The notes: a model not told the origin generated them from the sequence alone. Shown: positions 1 to 8,793, numbered from the stretch's first letter. The stretch: 64,000 bases of DNA from Sulfolobus sp. E5-1-F (GCF_009601705.1 NZ_CP045687.1:532630-596629), one strand, 5' to 3'. A program made the numbers and translations.

Positions 1-849
1 TCTTACAGTAGACAGATGATATCACAATACGCAAATAAAATCTATGAAATACCTAAAGGAAGAGAACCAGATGAAAGTAGTCTAGTATTATTTAAGAGAC
101 TATTCTCTATTATAATGAAGAGCGCTAATCTTAAGAAATATGACCTAATTATAGCTACCGGAAGTAATCACTCCATATTTCCTTCATTTTTTCAATACTT
201 AAAAGGTGGGAAGGTTTACGGTATCGAAAGTCAGGATAGACTTATCACCAAGGGAAAGGCTATAAGTATAATATCGAATTACGCTAAGGGTATATTTCTT
301 CATTGGCAAGAGCAAAAGAGGCTTTATGAAAAAAAGGGTATTGTTGTGGGACCTATCGTTGAAAAGCCTAAGTATGAGAGTAAAGATGAAGGCTACATAT
401 TAGTTACGGCTGGTAGTATGGGTTTTAAGAGGTTATTCGACGTAGTTGTAAAATATGTTATAGGGAAGAGGATTGTCATACAGACGGGGAAAGTAGATCC
501 GACAATTTATCGTAATCAAAATATTACTACGTTTAGTTTTGATCCAGATTTAGAAAAATGGATAGCTAACGCATCTTTAGTGATAACACATCAAGGTAAG
601 ACTGCAATGGAAGCTGTAGTAATGTACAGGAAGCCTGTAATAATAGTTTATAATAATGATTGGAAGAGTGCAACTACGTCAAGCGATGCCAAGAAGTATG
701 CTGAGATATTGGGAGCCACATTTTTGAGTGATCCAATAACGTGGAGCGACTATAACGTTTTATTAGAAGCTATAGAAAATGCTAATAAACCTAACGTTTT
801 TGATATAGGTACTCCAAATCTAGTTAGACATGTATTGAGTGAACTATAA
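1..849 (+). CDS. Alg14/Alg13-like fused glycosyltransferase, 5' end outside the window
   Basis: The reading frame is open from base 1, with no stop before the ATG at 16, so the true start lies upstream and this entry is partial. The visible N-terminal half resembles Alg14, the membrane-anchoring subunit of UDP-GlcNAc transferases: an IPKGRE-type segment, then DLIIATGSNHSIFP and a YGIESQDR stretch. The C-terminal half resembles Alg13 and the family 28 C-terminal domain, with VTAGSMGFKRLFD and ASLVITHQGKTAMEAV, the nucleotide-sugar binding face. Eukaryotes split the two halves into two proteins; here they are one chain. Transfer of an activated sugar to a lipid-linked acceptor, for N-glycan or exopolysaccharide synthesis, is inferred. 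The first beta strand and glycine-rich loop are probably in the missing part. The gene overlaps the next by one base (TAATG), suggesting co-translation. Confidence 0.7.
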   Translation, partial: SYSRQMISQYANKIYEIPKGREPDESSLVLFKRLFSIIMKSANLKKYDLIIATGSNHSIFPSFFQYLKGGKVYGIESQDRLITKGKAISIISNYAKGIFLHWQEQKRLYEKKGIVVGPIVEKPKYESKDEGYILVTAGSMGFKRLFDVVVKYVIGKRIVIQTGKVDPTIYRNQNITTFSFDPDLEKWIANASLVITHQGKTAMEAVVMYRKPVIIVYNNDWKSATTSSDAKKYAEILGATFLSDPITWSDYNVLLEAIENANKPNVFDIGTPNLVRHVLSEL

Positions 850-1544
850 TGGTTAGTAAAATATTTGAAGTATTATTGGAAATATTTGAACATAATAGAA
901 ATGTATTGAAGGAAAAAGGTTGGATAGTTTCATCTGAAAATTCTTATGAATGGTGGGACGGACTAAAAAGTGCAGAGGAAATAATTATTTCGGCAATATT
1001 GGTTCAGATGTCAAGATGGGAAATTGTAAAAAGCAAAGTGGAAGAGATGAGGAATAAAGGTTTGACTGATTTTTATAGATTATACAATGCAACAGAGCAA
1101 GAATTATATGATATATTAAAGGGGATTAACTTCTATAAGACTAAGGTCAAGAGATTAATTAATATATCTAAAATCATAATAAATCTAGGTAGTATTGACA
1201 AATTTTATGACAGAAAGTTACTTTTAAGTATTGATGGCATAGGTGAAGAAACAGCTGATTCAATCTTGCTTTTTGCAGGACATAAGCCAAATTTCCCACC
1301 ATCGGAATACGGTAGGAGAGTATTATCTCGAGTATTAGGGATTAACATAATGAAAAAGAATGAAGTAAAAACATTAGTAGAAGAAAACTTAGAGCGAAAT
1401 GTCTATGAATACAAATTACTACATGCTGGAATAGTCACTGTAGGTAGAGCGTTCTGCTTTATTAAAAATCCCAAATGTGAAGATTGTATTTTGAAGAACG
1501 TATGTAAATATCATTTAGAGAAAATTCACCGTGATACAAAATAG
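849..1544 (+). CDS. EndoIII/MagIII-like HhH-GPD DNA glycosylase with [4Fe-4S] cluster
   Basis: This is a 231-residue base-excision repair glycosylase of the helix-hairpin-helix GPD superfamily. The hairpin is at residues 126-140 (LSIDGIGEETADSIL), and the C-terminal cluster motif is Cys203-x6-Cys210-x2-Cys213-x5-Cys219, the spacing of the EndoIII iron-sulfur loop. The HAGIVTVGRAFC segment before it looks like MagIII-type EndoIII relatives. Two active-site positions are unusual. The Lys of bifunctional EndoIII is Glu (GIGEETA), expected for a monofunctional glycosylase. The general Asp (VDAY in MagIII) aligns by eye with Ser152 in PPSEYGRR, with Glu153 beside it. The substrate is unknown; alkylated bases are a guess from the MagIII likeness. 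The start overlaps the preceding stop by one base. Confidence 0.8.
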   Translation: MVSKIFEVLLEIFEHNRNVLKEKGWIVSSENSYEWWDGLKSAEEIIISAILVQMSRWEIVKSKVEEMRNKGLTDFYRLYNATEQELYDILKGINFYKTKVKRLINISKIIINLGSIDKFYDRKLLLSIDGIGEETADSILLFAGHKPNFPPSEYGRRVLSRVLGINIMKKNEVKTLVEENLERNVYEYKLLHAGIVTVGRAFCFIKNPKCEDCILKNVCKYHLEKIHRDTK

Positions 1545-1589
1545 ACCTCTTTAAATACTTTTACTAAATTTAAGTAATGCATAGTAATG

Positions 1590-1601
1590 TTTAAATTTTT
1601 A
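1590..1601 (+). promoter_or_regulatory. TATA box of sucC
   Basis: TTTAAATTTTTA is centred about 24 bp before the sucC ATG at 1619. This is the spacing of a leaderless Sulfolobales promoter, in which transcription starts at or next to the start codon. Confidence 0.55.
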
Positions 1602-1618
1602 TGTGATAAGTATGTGAT

Positions 1619-2632
1619 ATGAAGTTATACGAATATGAGGGAAAGAATCTTTTTAAGCGTGTAGGAATACCAGTACCCAATGGTGTTGTAACCTCTGAAC
1701 CAATAAAATGGCAAGGAAAAGCTGTAGTGAAATCTCAACTATTGGAAGGCGCAAGAGGAAAGAGAGGTCTTGTAAGAGTAACTGATGACGTTTATAATAC
1801 TATTTTGGAGTTGAAAAAACTAGGAGTAGATAAATTCTTAGTGGAGGAGTTTGTTCCTCATGAGAAGGAGTTTTACGTCTCAGTATTGTTAGATAGGGAA
1901 ACTGCAGAGCCAATGTTAGTTTTATCTAGAGAAGGAGGTATTGATGTCGAGCAAGCTAAGGATGTTAAGAAGATGATAATACCACTAGAGAGAGGAGTTA
2001 GGAGTTATGATATTATTGAGGCTGAGAAGTATTTAGGAGTTAAGGGATTAGGGCAAATAATACAAGGTTTATATAAATTATTTGTAGATTACGACGCCGA
2101 ACTAGTTGAGATTAACCCATTAGCTGTAACTAACGATGGTAGGATATTAGCTCTTGACTCTAAGGTGATTTTAGAGGATAATGCATTATACAGGCATGAG
2201 GATTTGTTAAAAGAGTTAGGGAGGCATGAAGTTCGTGATAATTATGTGGAACTAGATGGGGATATAGGGATAATAGGGAATGGGGCAGGATTAACTATGG
2301 CTTCGATGGATCTAGTTAAGTTAAATGGTGGGAATCCAGCGAATTTCTTGGATGTTGGTGGAGGAGCTAGTAGGGAACATGTTAAAGAAAGTGTTCTTAA
2401 AGTAGGTAGTAATCCTAGAGTTAAAAAAATTGTTATAAATATTTACGGTGGAATTACTAGATGTGATGAAGTAGCGTTAGGTATAGTTGATGCCTTAAAG
2501 GAGATAAAGAAGCCAATATTTGTTAGATTATTAGGTACTAATGAAGAATTAGGGAAGAAAATATTAAGGGAGAATGGAGTAAACGTATATGATGACGTAT
2601 TAAAAATGATAGGTGATGCAGTACGCTCATAA
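1619..2632 (+). CDS. sucC: Succinyl-CoA synthetase (ADP-forming), beta subunit
   Basis: The beta subunit of succinate-CoA ligase interconverts succinyl-CoA, ADP and phosphate with succinate, CoA and ATP in the citric acid cycle. The 337 residues hold an N-terminal ATP-grasp domain ([18 protein letters not shown], the KAQ...GGRGK equivalent; LVEINPLAV near residue 160) and a C-terminal CoA-ligase flavodoxin-like domain ([23 protein letters not shown]). Archaeal versions are shorter than the roughly 385-residue bacterial SucC, so the length is normal. The start ATG is preceded by a TATA box at leaderless distance. The stop codon lies at the likely start of sucD, and the two form an operon. Reductive use of the enzyme is possible in autotrophic Sulfolobales but cannot be read from sequence. 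Confidence 0.95.
   Translation: MKLYEYEGKNLFKRVGIPVPNGVVTSEPIKWQGKAVVKSQLLEGARGKRGLVRVTDDVYNTILELKKLGVDKFLVEEFVPHEKEFYVSVLLDRETAEPMLVLSREGGIDVEQAKDVKKMIIPLERGVRSYDIIEAEKYLGVKGLGQIIQGLYKLFVDYDAELVEINPLAVTNDGRILALDSKVILEDNALYRHEDLLKELGRHEVRDNYVELDGDIGIIGNGAGLTMASMDLVKLNGGNPANFLDVGGGASREHVKESVLKVGSNPRVKKIVINIYGGITRCDEVALGIVDALKEIKKPIFVRLLGTNEELGKKILRENGVNVYDDVLKMIGDAVRS
2611..2617 (+). promoter_or_regulatory. Ribosome-binding site of sucD
   Basis: AGGTGAT inside the last sucC codons matches the crenarchaeal anti-Shine-Dalgarno end of 16S rRNA (GGTGAT core). Counted from GGTG, it lies 7 nt before ACG 2623 and 13 nt before ATA 2629, the two candidate non-canonical starts of sucD. It is more than 80 nt from the first ATG at 2698, which argues against that ATG. 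Confidence 0.55.
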
Positions 2633-3480
2633 ACAAAAATACTAGGGTAATTGTTCAAGGAATAACTGGAAGAGAAGGGAGTTTTCATACACAACAAATG
2701 CTTAAATATGGTACAAAAATAGTTGCTGGTGTTACACCAGGTAAGGGTGGAACTCAAGTTAACGGTGTTCCAGTTTACGACACAGTAAAGGATGCGATGA
2801 AAGAACACGAAGCAGACGCTTCTATAATTTTCGTTCCAGCAAGATACGCAGTTGATGCTATATACGAGGCAGTTGATGCGGGAATAAAACTAATTGTAAC
2901 TATAACCGAGCATATACCGGTTTTAGATATGGCTAGAGCTATAAAATATGCTAGAGGTAGGGGATCTAGAATAATAGGGCCTAATTGCCCTGGAATAATA
3001 GCTCCAGAGGAAAGTCTAGTTGGAATACTTCCAGCTAGAGCATTCAAGAAAGGTAAAATAGGGATAGTATCTAGGTCTGGTACGCTAACATATGAAGTTT
3101 CAGAGTTACTTAAGAACTCTGGTATGGGTCAATCTACTGTTATAGGTATAGGAGGAGATCCAATAATTGGTACGACTACTTTAGAAGTTGTGAAGATGTT
3201 TGATCAAGATCCAGAGACTGAAAAAATTGTCGTGATAGGAGAAATAGGTGGTACTATGGAGGAGAGATTAGCGGAGGCATATAAGAGGGGAGAAATTAAG
3301 AAACCGGTTATAGCTTACATAGCAGGAATGACTGCACCAAGAGAGAAAAGAATGGGACATGCGGGGGCTGTCGTTTACATGGGTATGGGAACTTTTGAGA
3401 GTAAAATAAGAGCATTTAAAGAAGCTGGAATTCCAGTCGCTAATACTCCTTATGATATCCCTAAGTTACTTCTTTCTTAA
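2623..3480 (+). CDS. sucD: Succinyl-CoA synthetase, alpha subunit, with non-canonical start codon
   Basis: The alpha subunit binds CoA and carries the phosphorylated histidine. Conserved blocks are visible: the CoA loop [44 protein letters not shown], and the catalytic His in KRMGHAGA. The first ATG in frame is 2698, but starting there deletes the VQGITGREG CoA-binding segment that the DNA still encodes without interruption. Reading upstream, the frame is open back to a TGA at 2614-2616, with no ATG, GTG or TTG. The best candidate is ACG at 2623, which gives [12 protein letters not shown] after the first residue, the usual family N-terminus; ATA at 2629 is the alternative. The ribosome-binding site at 2611-2617 fits ACG best. 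The gene ends 15 bp into the opposite gene. Confidence 0.9.
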   Translation, partial: TLINKNTRVIVQGITGREGSFHTQQMLKYGTKIVAGVTPGKGGTQVNGVPVYDTVKDAMKEHEADASIIFVPARYAVDAIYEAVDAGIKLIVTITEHIPVLDMARAIKYARGRGSRIIGPNCPGIIAPEESLVGILPARAFKKGKIGIVSRSGTLTYEVSELLKNSGMGQSTVIGIGGDPIIGTTTLEVVKMFDQDPETEKIVVIGEIGGTMEERLAEAYKRGEIKKPVIAYIAGMTAPREKRMGHAGAVVYMGMGTFESKIRAFKEAGIPVANTPYDIPKLLLS

Positions 3481-4506
3481 CATATAAGTAGCTAGAGAAA
3501 CAACTGCAACTACTATAACTGCAGATAATGCGTAGATTAGGGAGAAACCATTACCTATCTCACTATTTTTTACATTGAAACTTCCCTCAATGTAATTTGA
3601 GTAGTGATTTCCAAATACGATTATTAGGTTTCCGGAATAAGGAATCGATATCATGTAGTAATTTGTTCCGGGGAGATAGCTTCCAATTATTGGTACCGAT
3701 GTATTGTAATAGTACGCATTTCCCGATGATGTTAATACTATCATGTAAATGCTTCCATTATATATGAACTTAGACACTCCAAGTAAGTCATTGAATGTAG
3801 TTATGGGTATTAGCAGACTTATGAACTTTGAACCAGTTATGTTAAGAGCGACATGATTAGAGTAATTTAGGAAATTAATGTTAGCATTAGATGAGGCTAA
3901 TAATAAGAATAGATCTACAGTGTAGTTTTGGTATACGTATTTCAATGAGACATTATACAAGTTATACGGTCCAGTATAGAAGTTTAAGTCGCCTTTTGTT
4001 AACGTAGCGGTAGCACTATATGTTAAATTTGAGGCAGGGTCTATATTTATACTGTAGTATGACTTTAGGGGTATCATATACTGTAGTGAGATGTAGGTGT
4101 AGTTGTTATAGTCAAGGAATTCCACAGCCGGAATGCCATTGTAAGTAGTGAATTCCTTACCTGTTTCTAGAAATCCGCTGGGTGTACCAGCAGCCGCGGT
4201 GTTAATCCATACACTTAGAGGATATGGATAAGAGCCACTTATGTTCTCTATTGTTAAATTGTTTGTATTTATTGCAGGAAATACTTTATTCACCGATTCA
4301 CCATTTATCACGAAAGCAGTTCCATTCCAAATTAGGTTCATAGTTATATTGAAGGTTAAATAGGTTCCAAGTCTGGATGAAGTTTCATAAATATTATAAC
4401 TAATTGAATTTCCAATATTTATAAAATTAAATTGGTTAGCGGAATATGTTATTGATACAAATATTATACTTGTTAAAACTAAAAATAATAAGAGGTGTCT
4501 TTTCAT
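3466..4506 (-). CDS. Secreted, membrane-anchored Asn/Thr/Ser/Tyr-rich protein of unknown function
   Basis: I do not recognise a family. The 346-residue protein starts with a signal-like segment ([22 protein letters not shown]). It continues as a long, strand-rich extracytoplasmic region with many N-x-S/T sequons, and ends in one membrane span (residues about 322-343, [20 protein letters not shown]) with a short RKK cytoplasmic tail. This topology is typical of S-layer-associated or cell-surface proteins in Sulfolobales, where the outer face is heavily glycosylated. Its 3' end overlaps the 3' end of sucD by 15 bp in convergent orientation. No catalytic motif is visible. Confidence 0.75.
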   Translation of the reverse strand: MKRHLLLFLVLTSIIFVSITYSANQFNFINIGNSISYNIYETSSRLGTYLTFNITMNLIWNGTAFVINGESVNKVFPAINTNNLTIENISGSYPYPLSVWINTAAAGTPSGFLETGKEFTTYNGIPAVEFLDYNNYTYISLQYMIPLKSYYSINIDPASNLTYSATATLTKGDLNFYTGPYNLYNVSLKYVYQNYTVDLFLLLASSNANINFLNYSNHVALNITGSKFISLLIPITTFNDLLGVSKFIYNGSIYMIVLTSSGNAYYYNTSVPIIGSYLPGTNYYMISIPYSGNLIIVFGNHYSNYIEGSFNVKNSEIGNGFSLIYALSAVIVVAVVSLATYMLRKK

Positions 4507-4600
4507 CCTAAGTAGTACTGTATTTTTTATTAATATTTATTGTTTATCCACATCCTCAAATAGGTATCGATTAAATATCTCTTATGTCAAATTAAATACT

Positions 4601-4963
4601 GTGAAAAAGAAAGCAATTGGGTTAAGCAATGATGGTTACTATGTAATATTTATAACATCAGAGAACGAGGTAGGTTATAAAAAGACTCATATTAATGAAA
4701 TTTATTATATTTCATTTTTTAGTATCTTATTGCTATCCATTTTATATATAATTTTTAGAGAGATTTTCATCCTATTACTTTTTGTCATACCTATTCTGAT
4801 CTATCTAATCACGATTGTAATCTCCTTAAATCTCTACAAACCTGAGGTTTATGAAAAAATAGTTACACTTGAAACAAAGGACAAAATTATCAAAATCCAC
4901 ACAGCTAATAAAACGTTCATTATACGTAAGGGGAAAATCCTTGGTCTTACTGACCAGATTTAG
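4601..4963 (+). CDS. Small two-span membrane protein, unknown
   Basis: The 120-residue protein starts at GTG 4601, about 26 bp after a TTAAATAT box at 4571-4578, so it is probably leaderless. A charged N-terminus (MKKKAIGLSNDG) is followed by two adjacent hydrophobic spans at about residues 32-51 and 53-76, then a soluble C-terminal tail of about 45 residues rich in Lys, Ile and Thr. I recognise no family. Its end overlaps that of the AbrB-like gene on the other strand by 17 bp. Confidence 0.55.
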   Translation: MKKKAIGLSNDGYYVIFITSENEVGYKKTHINEIYYISFFSILLLSILYIIFREIFILLLFVIPILIYLITIVISLNLYKPEVYEKIVTLETKDKIIKIHTANKTFIIRKGKILGLTDQI

Positions 4964-5147
4964 GCTTTATAGTTATTGTACCACTATCCTCATCGATCTG
5001 AAGCATGTATTTTGTTCCAAATTTCTCTACCATTGACTTAGGCAAGTATAGATTTAATGGCAATGTGAAGTATTCATATTCGTATACTTTTCCTCTTACA
5101 TTCTTCTTTCCAACTAATCTTTTAGCTTCAACTTCTCTTTCTTTCAT
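4947..5147 (-). CDS. AbrB/MazE-like small DNA-binding protein
   Basis: The 66-residue protein has a basic N-terminus followed by a segment typical of the AbrB/SpoVT swapped-hairpin fold: LPLNLYLPKSMVEKFGTKYMLQIDEDSGTITIKP. In this fold a beta strand and the PKSMVEKFG-like helix lead into a second strand pair ending in I-x-I-K-P. Such proteins are antitoxins or transcription regulators in Sulfolobales. No toxin gene lies beside it, so a regulator is more likely. The assignment rests on pattern recognition only. Confidence 0.6.
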   Translation of the reverse strand: MKEREVEAKRLVGKKNVRGKVYEYEYFTLPLNLYLPKSMVEKFGTKYMLQIDEDSGTITIKPKSGQ

Positions 5148-5635
5148 AAGATAATGTGCGTACTCTCTCTTTTTAAAACTTTTCCATAATGTACTTTAAC
5201 ACCTTATTATTATACGAGTTTTTCCACAGCTATTTAACCTTGTTATCTACTATCTTAATATAGTTCACTATTACTAAATTGTATTTGAAATGAATTACTC
5301 AAAAAATCTTGATTTCTTGAAGATTAAGTGGAATTACTCAAAAAATGTCTTGACTTTAATTAAGTATATCTATCGTCTAAGTCTCTCGTTATTGACAATT
5401 GTTACTGCATATCCAATACTTAAAGTATAGAAGCCTAACACGAACTCAACTTTAAGTTTGAATTAAATTATTTGAAAAAATGTATATACAAAATCTAATG
5501 AAACAATATTAAATTTAATTAAGGTCGCCCTTTACTTAAACTTAAGTTTACTCCTTATTTCATTTAATTTCGATAATAGAGCTAATTACTATAATTTGGA
5601 AAAGATTTAAATATCTTCTTAATGAGTAGCCCCTA
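5148..5635. other. 488-bp AT-rich intergenic region with a 16-bp direct repeat and a 14-bp palindrome
   Basis: No open frame here looks coding. GAATTACTCAAAAAAT occurs exactly twice, at 5292-5307 and 5331-5346, 39 bp apart. A perfect 14-bp palindrome, TAAACTTAAGTTTA, is at 5537-5550, about 85 bp before the sulfocyanin start. The TATA box of sulfocyanin closes the region. The repeats may be regulator sites for sulfocyanin; nothing in the sequence proves it. Confidence 0.5.
5606..5614 (+). promoter_or_regulatory. TATA box of the sulfocyanin gene
   Basis: TTTAAATAT is centred 26 bp before the sulfocyanin ATG at 5636 and follows a purine-rich GGAAAAGA that could be the TFB-recognition element. 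The transcript is expected to be leaderless. Confidence 0.6.
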
Positions 5636-6376
5636 ATGAACACATCAGTAATTGTTACTATTGTGGTCATAGTAATAATAATAGCCGGAGTAGCTGCTTA
5701 TCTGACATTATCACATCATCCTACTACAACACCTTCAACAACTAGCTCACTTACATCTACCACAACGAGTTTTACACCAACCTCATCATCAGCGACTTCT
5801 ACTACGACAACCACGACAACTACAACAAGCTCAACTACTACATATTCCACTACTACGGTACAGACGGTAACTTTACCTCCTGGGGCTAAGACATTACCTT
5901 ATAATCCTAACAATAAGACTGTATTTATTTATTTAACTGCAACAGCTACAGGTACAGGATTTAATTATAATGGAACAGCATACGGACAAATGAAAATTTA
6001 TGTCCCTGCCGGATGGAATGTGATGATAATTTTAACGAACGATCAGTCCATGCCACATAATGCTAATATAGTATTAAATAATACTCAAATGCCTAATAAT
6101 CCGAATATTTCAAAGGATGGTAAAATCTTACTATATGTTGGTGATTCACCATCTGATTTTACTAACAATGGGGTTCAACAAGGTCAGACTGCAATTGGAA
6201 TATTAGATAATATTTCGGCTGGTTACTATTGGATTGCTTGTGGAATACTTGGCCATGCCGAATATGGAATGTGGGCTGATTTAATAGTATCAAATTCTAT
6301 ATCAGTTCCATACTTCATAATTTCGTCTTCATCCTCTACAACATCTACGACCACATCGTCTTCAAGTTGGGGTTAA
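5636..6376 (+). CDS. soxE: Sulfocyanin, membrane-bound blue copper protein
   Basis: Sulfocyanin is an electron carrier on the outer face of the membrane and belongs to the SoxM-type terminal oxidase system of Sulfolobales. The 246-residue protein has an N-terminal span at about residues 5-24, then an almost pure Thr/Ser linker at about 29-75 that is probably O-glycosylated. A cupredoxin domain follows. The four type-1 copper ligands are visible: His141 (MPHN), Cys202 (ACG), His207 (GHAE) and Met212 (YGMW). The protein ends in a second Ser/Thr run. It has its own leaderless promoter. The other soxM subunits are not in this window, so this may be a stand-alone copy; the neighbour is a multi-span membrane protein. 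Confidence 0.9.
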   Translation: MNTSVIVTIVVIVIIIAGVAAYLTLSHHPTTTPSTTSSLTSTTTSFTPTSSSATSTTTTTTTTTSSTTTYSTTTVQTVTLPPGAKTLPYNPNNKTVFIYLTATATGTGFNYNGTAYGQMKIYVPAGWNVMIILTNDQSMPHNANIVLNNTQMPNNPNISKDGKILLYVGDSPSDFTNNGVQQGQTAIGILDNISAGYYWIACGILGHAEYGMWADLIVSNSISVPYFIISSSSSTTSTTTSSSSWG

Positions 6377-6415
6377 GGGAAAATTTTTTATTTAATATTT
6401 TTCTTAAATATCGTT

Positions 6416-7180
6416 ATGATTAAAAGACTAGCAATATCCCCTATTTTTCTAGCAATCTCCTTAATAGCCTACCATTTCAGTAAGACTGATACCCTTCTTT
6501 ACTCAACAATATCCACAATATCGTTTTGGACATTCATTATCTTAATTTTACCGACTTCTTTCTATAACTACATTAAGAATGGTATTATAAAAAATTGGAA
6601 AAGGAAAATATTTTGGTTAATAGTAGGATTATATATGGCATATCATATAGTTCTATATTCATTCTTCTTCTATATATTACTCCCTGGTTCAATTAGGGCT
6701 TTAAGTTTTAGTCTTTCCTTCAATGCAGGAATAGGTTACTCCATACCTCCTCCATTCACGTATTTTCTAGAATGGGTATCTAACAGCCCTGCAATATGGT
6801 TCTTTATAGGTCCTTATGAGGGAGATATCATACCCTTCTCCACTTTCATAGGAGTTATATTGGCACTATTAATAGGGTTAAATGCTATCGAAATAATGAA
6901 ATTGTGGGGAATTTCAAATAAACCTGGTAAGTCAATTGTTATAGTTCCTTCCCTAGGAGTTGTATCTGGGTCATCTTGCTGTGTGTTCCTACCTAGTATA
7001 ATAATGTACTCTATTGCTCTTTCAATAAGCTCGATTACAGCCACAATACTTTCCATTTTATCTTCATTTGTATATTTCGTATTAGCATATTACGCCTTAC
7101 CAATAATCTCAGCAATTGTCCTATTTCACAACCTTACATTACTTAATAAATTAAACAAGAAACTATCGTTTACCAGATAG
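6416..7180 (+). CDS. Multi-span membrane protein with a Cys-Cys motif, next to sulfocyanin
   Basis: The 254-residue protein has about seven hydrophobic segments (roughly residues 5-22, 30-48, 65-89, 115-131, 143-160, 174-202 and 205-238). I do not recognise the family. A GSSCC motif puts Cys188 and Cys189 in the middle of a predicted span, and HYF, YHIVLY and LFHNL supply histidines near the membrane. It begins 39 bp after the sulfocyanin stop on the same strand, behind a T-rich stretch, and may share its function. Metal or heme handling is possible but unproven. Confidence 0.6.
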   Translation: MIKRLAISPIFLAISLIAYHFSKTDTLLYSTISTISFWTFIILILPTSFYNYIKNGIIKNWKRKIFWLIVGLYMAYHIVLYSFFFYILLPGSIRALSFSLSFNAGIGYSIPPPFTYFLEWVSNSPAIWFFIGPYEGDIIPFSTFIGVILALLIGLNAIEIMKLWGISNKPGKSIVIVPSLGVVSGSSCCVFLPSIIMYSIALSISSITATILSILSSFVYFVLAYYALPIISAIVLFHNLTLLNKLNKKLSFTR

Positions 7181-7221
7181 ACTTTTGCAAGTTTATTAAT
7201 TAATTTGCTAGATATTAATAC

Positions 7222-8205
7222 ATGTTTAAAGTAGAGTATCCAGCTACACAAGTAATTTATGGAGTTAACGCATTAGATTGGTTAGCAAATGTAAAAGGTA
7301 AAAGAATAGCTTTAGTTACTACGAGAAGTTTACTTAAAAGTAAGATTCTTGAACAAATATTAAGCTTTATAAATGCGGAGATAATTGAAGGACCCAGACA
7401 ACATACTCCAGCAGACGATGTAAATGAATTAACGGAGAAACTTAAGGGATATGATATTGTAATAGGCTTAGGAGGAGGGAGTATAATAGATGGTATAAAG
7501 CTTTCATTCAATGGTTATTATATAGCTATACCTACTACTTTTTCTGGAGCAGAGCATACTAGATCTGGTGGAGCAACAGTCAATGGAATAAAGAAAAGTA
7601 GGATTGGAAAAGAGCCGGATGTGATAATCTTAGATCCTAGAGCTACCCTTGAGACGCCTGAATGGTTACTTATAGCGAGTGGGGTAAGGGCAATAGATCA
7701 CGCAGTAGAGGCATTATACTCTAAAGACTCTACACCATTTACTGATTCCTTAGCAATAGAAGGGTACAAGAAGCTAGTTAAATGCCTAAGAGATCTGAAT
7801 TCCCTTGATAATAGGGCATTATGCCAAATAGGTACATGGTTATCCTCATTAACGATGAGATATGCGAAAATGGGGATAAGTCATAATTTCGGTTATGTGT
7901 ACGGTCCTAGATTTAACATACCTCATGGAGTAACCTCTTGTATCTCATTGCCATCAGCAATTAAGTTAAACTATAATGTTGCTAGAAATAAATTGAAGGA
8001 AATAGAGAATGAAGGAGAGCCATTGTACGAGTTCATGGATAAATTCCTAAAGGAGATCAGAGCTAGACGGAGACTATCCGAATTTACTACATTAGACGAG
8101 GCATTAAAATATGTACAAACTTTTGTTGAAATTGTGAACAATAGTGGAAATCCAGTTAAAATTGATATAGAAACAGCTAAAAGATTCGTGGAGGAGGTCT
8201 TTTAA
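7222..8205 (+). CDS. Iron-containing-alcohol-dehydrogenase family protein, maleylacetate-reductase-like
   Basis: The 327-residue protein has the family's N-terminal Rossmann-like NAD(P) domain ([12 protein letters not shown] near residue 93) and an all-helical C-terminal domain. [17 protein letters not shown] is the segment that separates maleylacetate reductases from iron-dependent alcohol dehydrogenases. In iron enzymes the first metal ligands read D-x3-H. Here the segment is [12 protein letters not shown], with Arg in the Asp place, and the later [11 protein letters not shown]...HGV histidines are kept. A metal-free reductase of the maleylacetate type fits best. The real substrate is unknown, and no aromatic ring-cleavage genes lie beside it. 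The next gene starts 1 bp after the stop. Confidence 0.75.
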   Translation: MFKVEYPATQVIYGVNALDWLANVKGKRIALVTTRSLLKSKILEQILSFINAEIIEGPRQHTPADDVNELTEKLKGYDIVIGLGGGSIIDGIKLSFNGYYIAIPTTFSGAEHTRSGGATVNGIKKSRIGKEPDVIILDPRATLETPEWLLIASGVRAIDHAVEALYSKDSTPFTDSLAIEGYKKLVKCLRDLNSLDNRALCQIGTWLSSLTMRYAKMGISHNFGYVYGPRFNIPHGVTSCISLPSAIKLNYNVARNKLKEIENEGEPLYEFMDKFLKEIRARRRLSEFTTLDEALKYVQTFVEIVNNSGNPVKIDIETAKRFVEEVF

Positions 8206-8206
8206 A

Positions 8207-8671
8207 ATGATAGAGTGGAAAGGTTTTGGGAAAAAATGGGATAAGTGTGAGGAGTGTTGGCTAGCTTATGAAAAAGGAATCCAACATGAAAATTCTTTAA
8301 ACTGTTATAAACTGGGAATTCCAATAAATGCCATAAAAATTCCCCTAGATCAGTTTTTAAATATAGTTAAGGATCTGCCTGGAAAATATTCAATTTTTGG
8401 ATTCCCCCTAAACCTCTTGAGTAGAGGAGTTATAATTTTCTATTTTGATACAAAAGAAGAAATGGAAAATTTTATAGAAAATATAAGGAAGTATATAAAA
8501 GATGAAATATCCTTAAGGGAAAAGAAGTTTTATGATATTTTTGTTAATGTAGAATGGATTGGAGGTATGAATTGGAGAAGGGGATGTCCAGAATACGATA
8601 AAAAGTTTGGTGACTGGAGAAGATGGAAGAATTATGAAAAACAAAATTACCAGTGCTCAAATGATAGATAG
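8207..8671 (+). CDS. Conserved-looking hypothetical protein with CxxC
   Basis: The 154-residue protein is unrecognised. It opens with [21 protein letters not shown], with Cys14 and Cys17 as CxxC and Cys33 further on. It then has a mixed alpha/beta middle ([21 protein letters not shown]) and a basic, Trp-rich end ([20 protein letters not shown]). It could bind a metal. It follows the maleylacetate-reductase-like gene by one base, behind a GGAGGTC ribosome-binding site in that gene's last codons, so the two are a translation-coupled pair. An IS element begins 33 bp after its stop. Confidence 0.6.
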   Translation: MIEWKGFGKKWDKCEECWLAYEKGIQHENSLNCYKLGIPINAIKIPLDQFLNIVKDLPGKYSIFGFPLNLLSRGVIIFYFDTKEEMENFIENIRKYIKDEISLREKKFYDIFVNVEWIGGMNWRRGCPEYDKKFGDWRRWKNYEKQNYQCSNDR

Positions 8672-8696
8672 TATGTAAACACGTCTATAGAAATAG

Positions 8697-8704
8697 TTAG
8701 ATAT
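8697..8704. repeat. Left copy of the 8-bp target-site duplication
   Basis: TTAGATAT directly abuts the left inverted repeat of the IS and is repeated exactly at 9917-9924 after the right inverted repeat. Confidence 0.85.
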
Positions 8705-8728
8705 CAGCAGTTATCATATTTTCCCTTA

Positions 8729-8777
8729 GTAGTACCGAGTCTACGGTACTACCTAGAAAGTTTTTAACATTCTAGGT
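8729..8777 (+). promoter_or_regulatory. Two overlapping hairpins in the IS leader
   Basis: GTAGTACCG (8729-8737) and CGGTACTAC (8744-8752) form a perfect 9-bp stem with a 6-nt loop. ACCTAGAA (8751-8758) and TTCTAGGT (8770-8777) form a perfect 8-bp stem with an 11-nt loop. The two share bases 8751-8752, so they would compete at their boundary. They lie between the IS end and the transposase start at 8794. Confidence 0.65.
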
Positions 8778-8793
8778 CATTTCATTAAAAGGT

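Noticed and set aside
2443-2808. Minus-strand frame over the sucC-sucD junction
   Set aside because: It is a shadow of strongly conserved genes on the other strand.
2698-3480. ATG 2698 as the start of sucD
   Set aside because: It removes the conserved CoA-binding loop that is encoded in the same open frame just upstream, and it has no ribosome-binding site near it.
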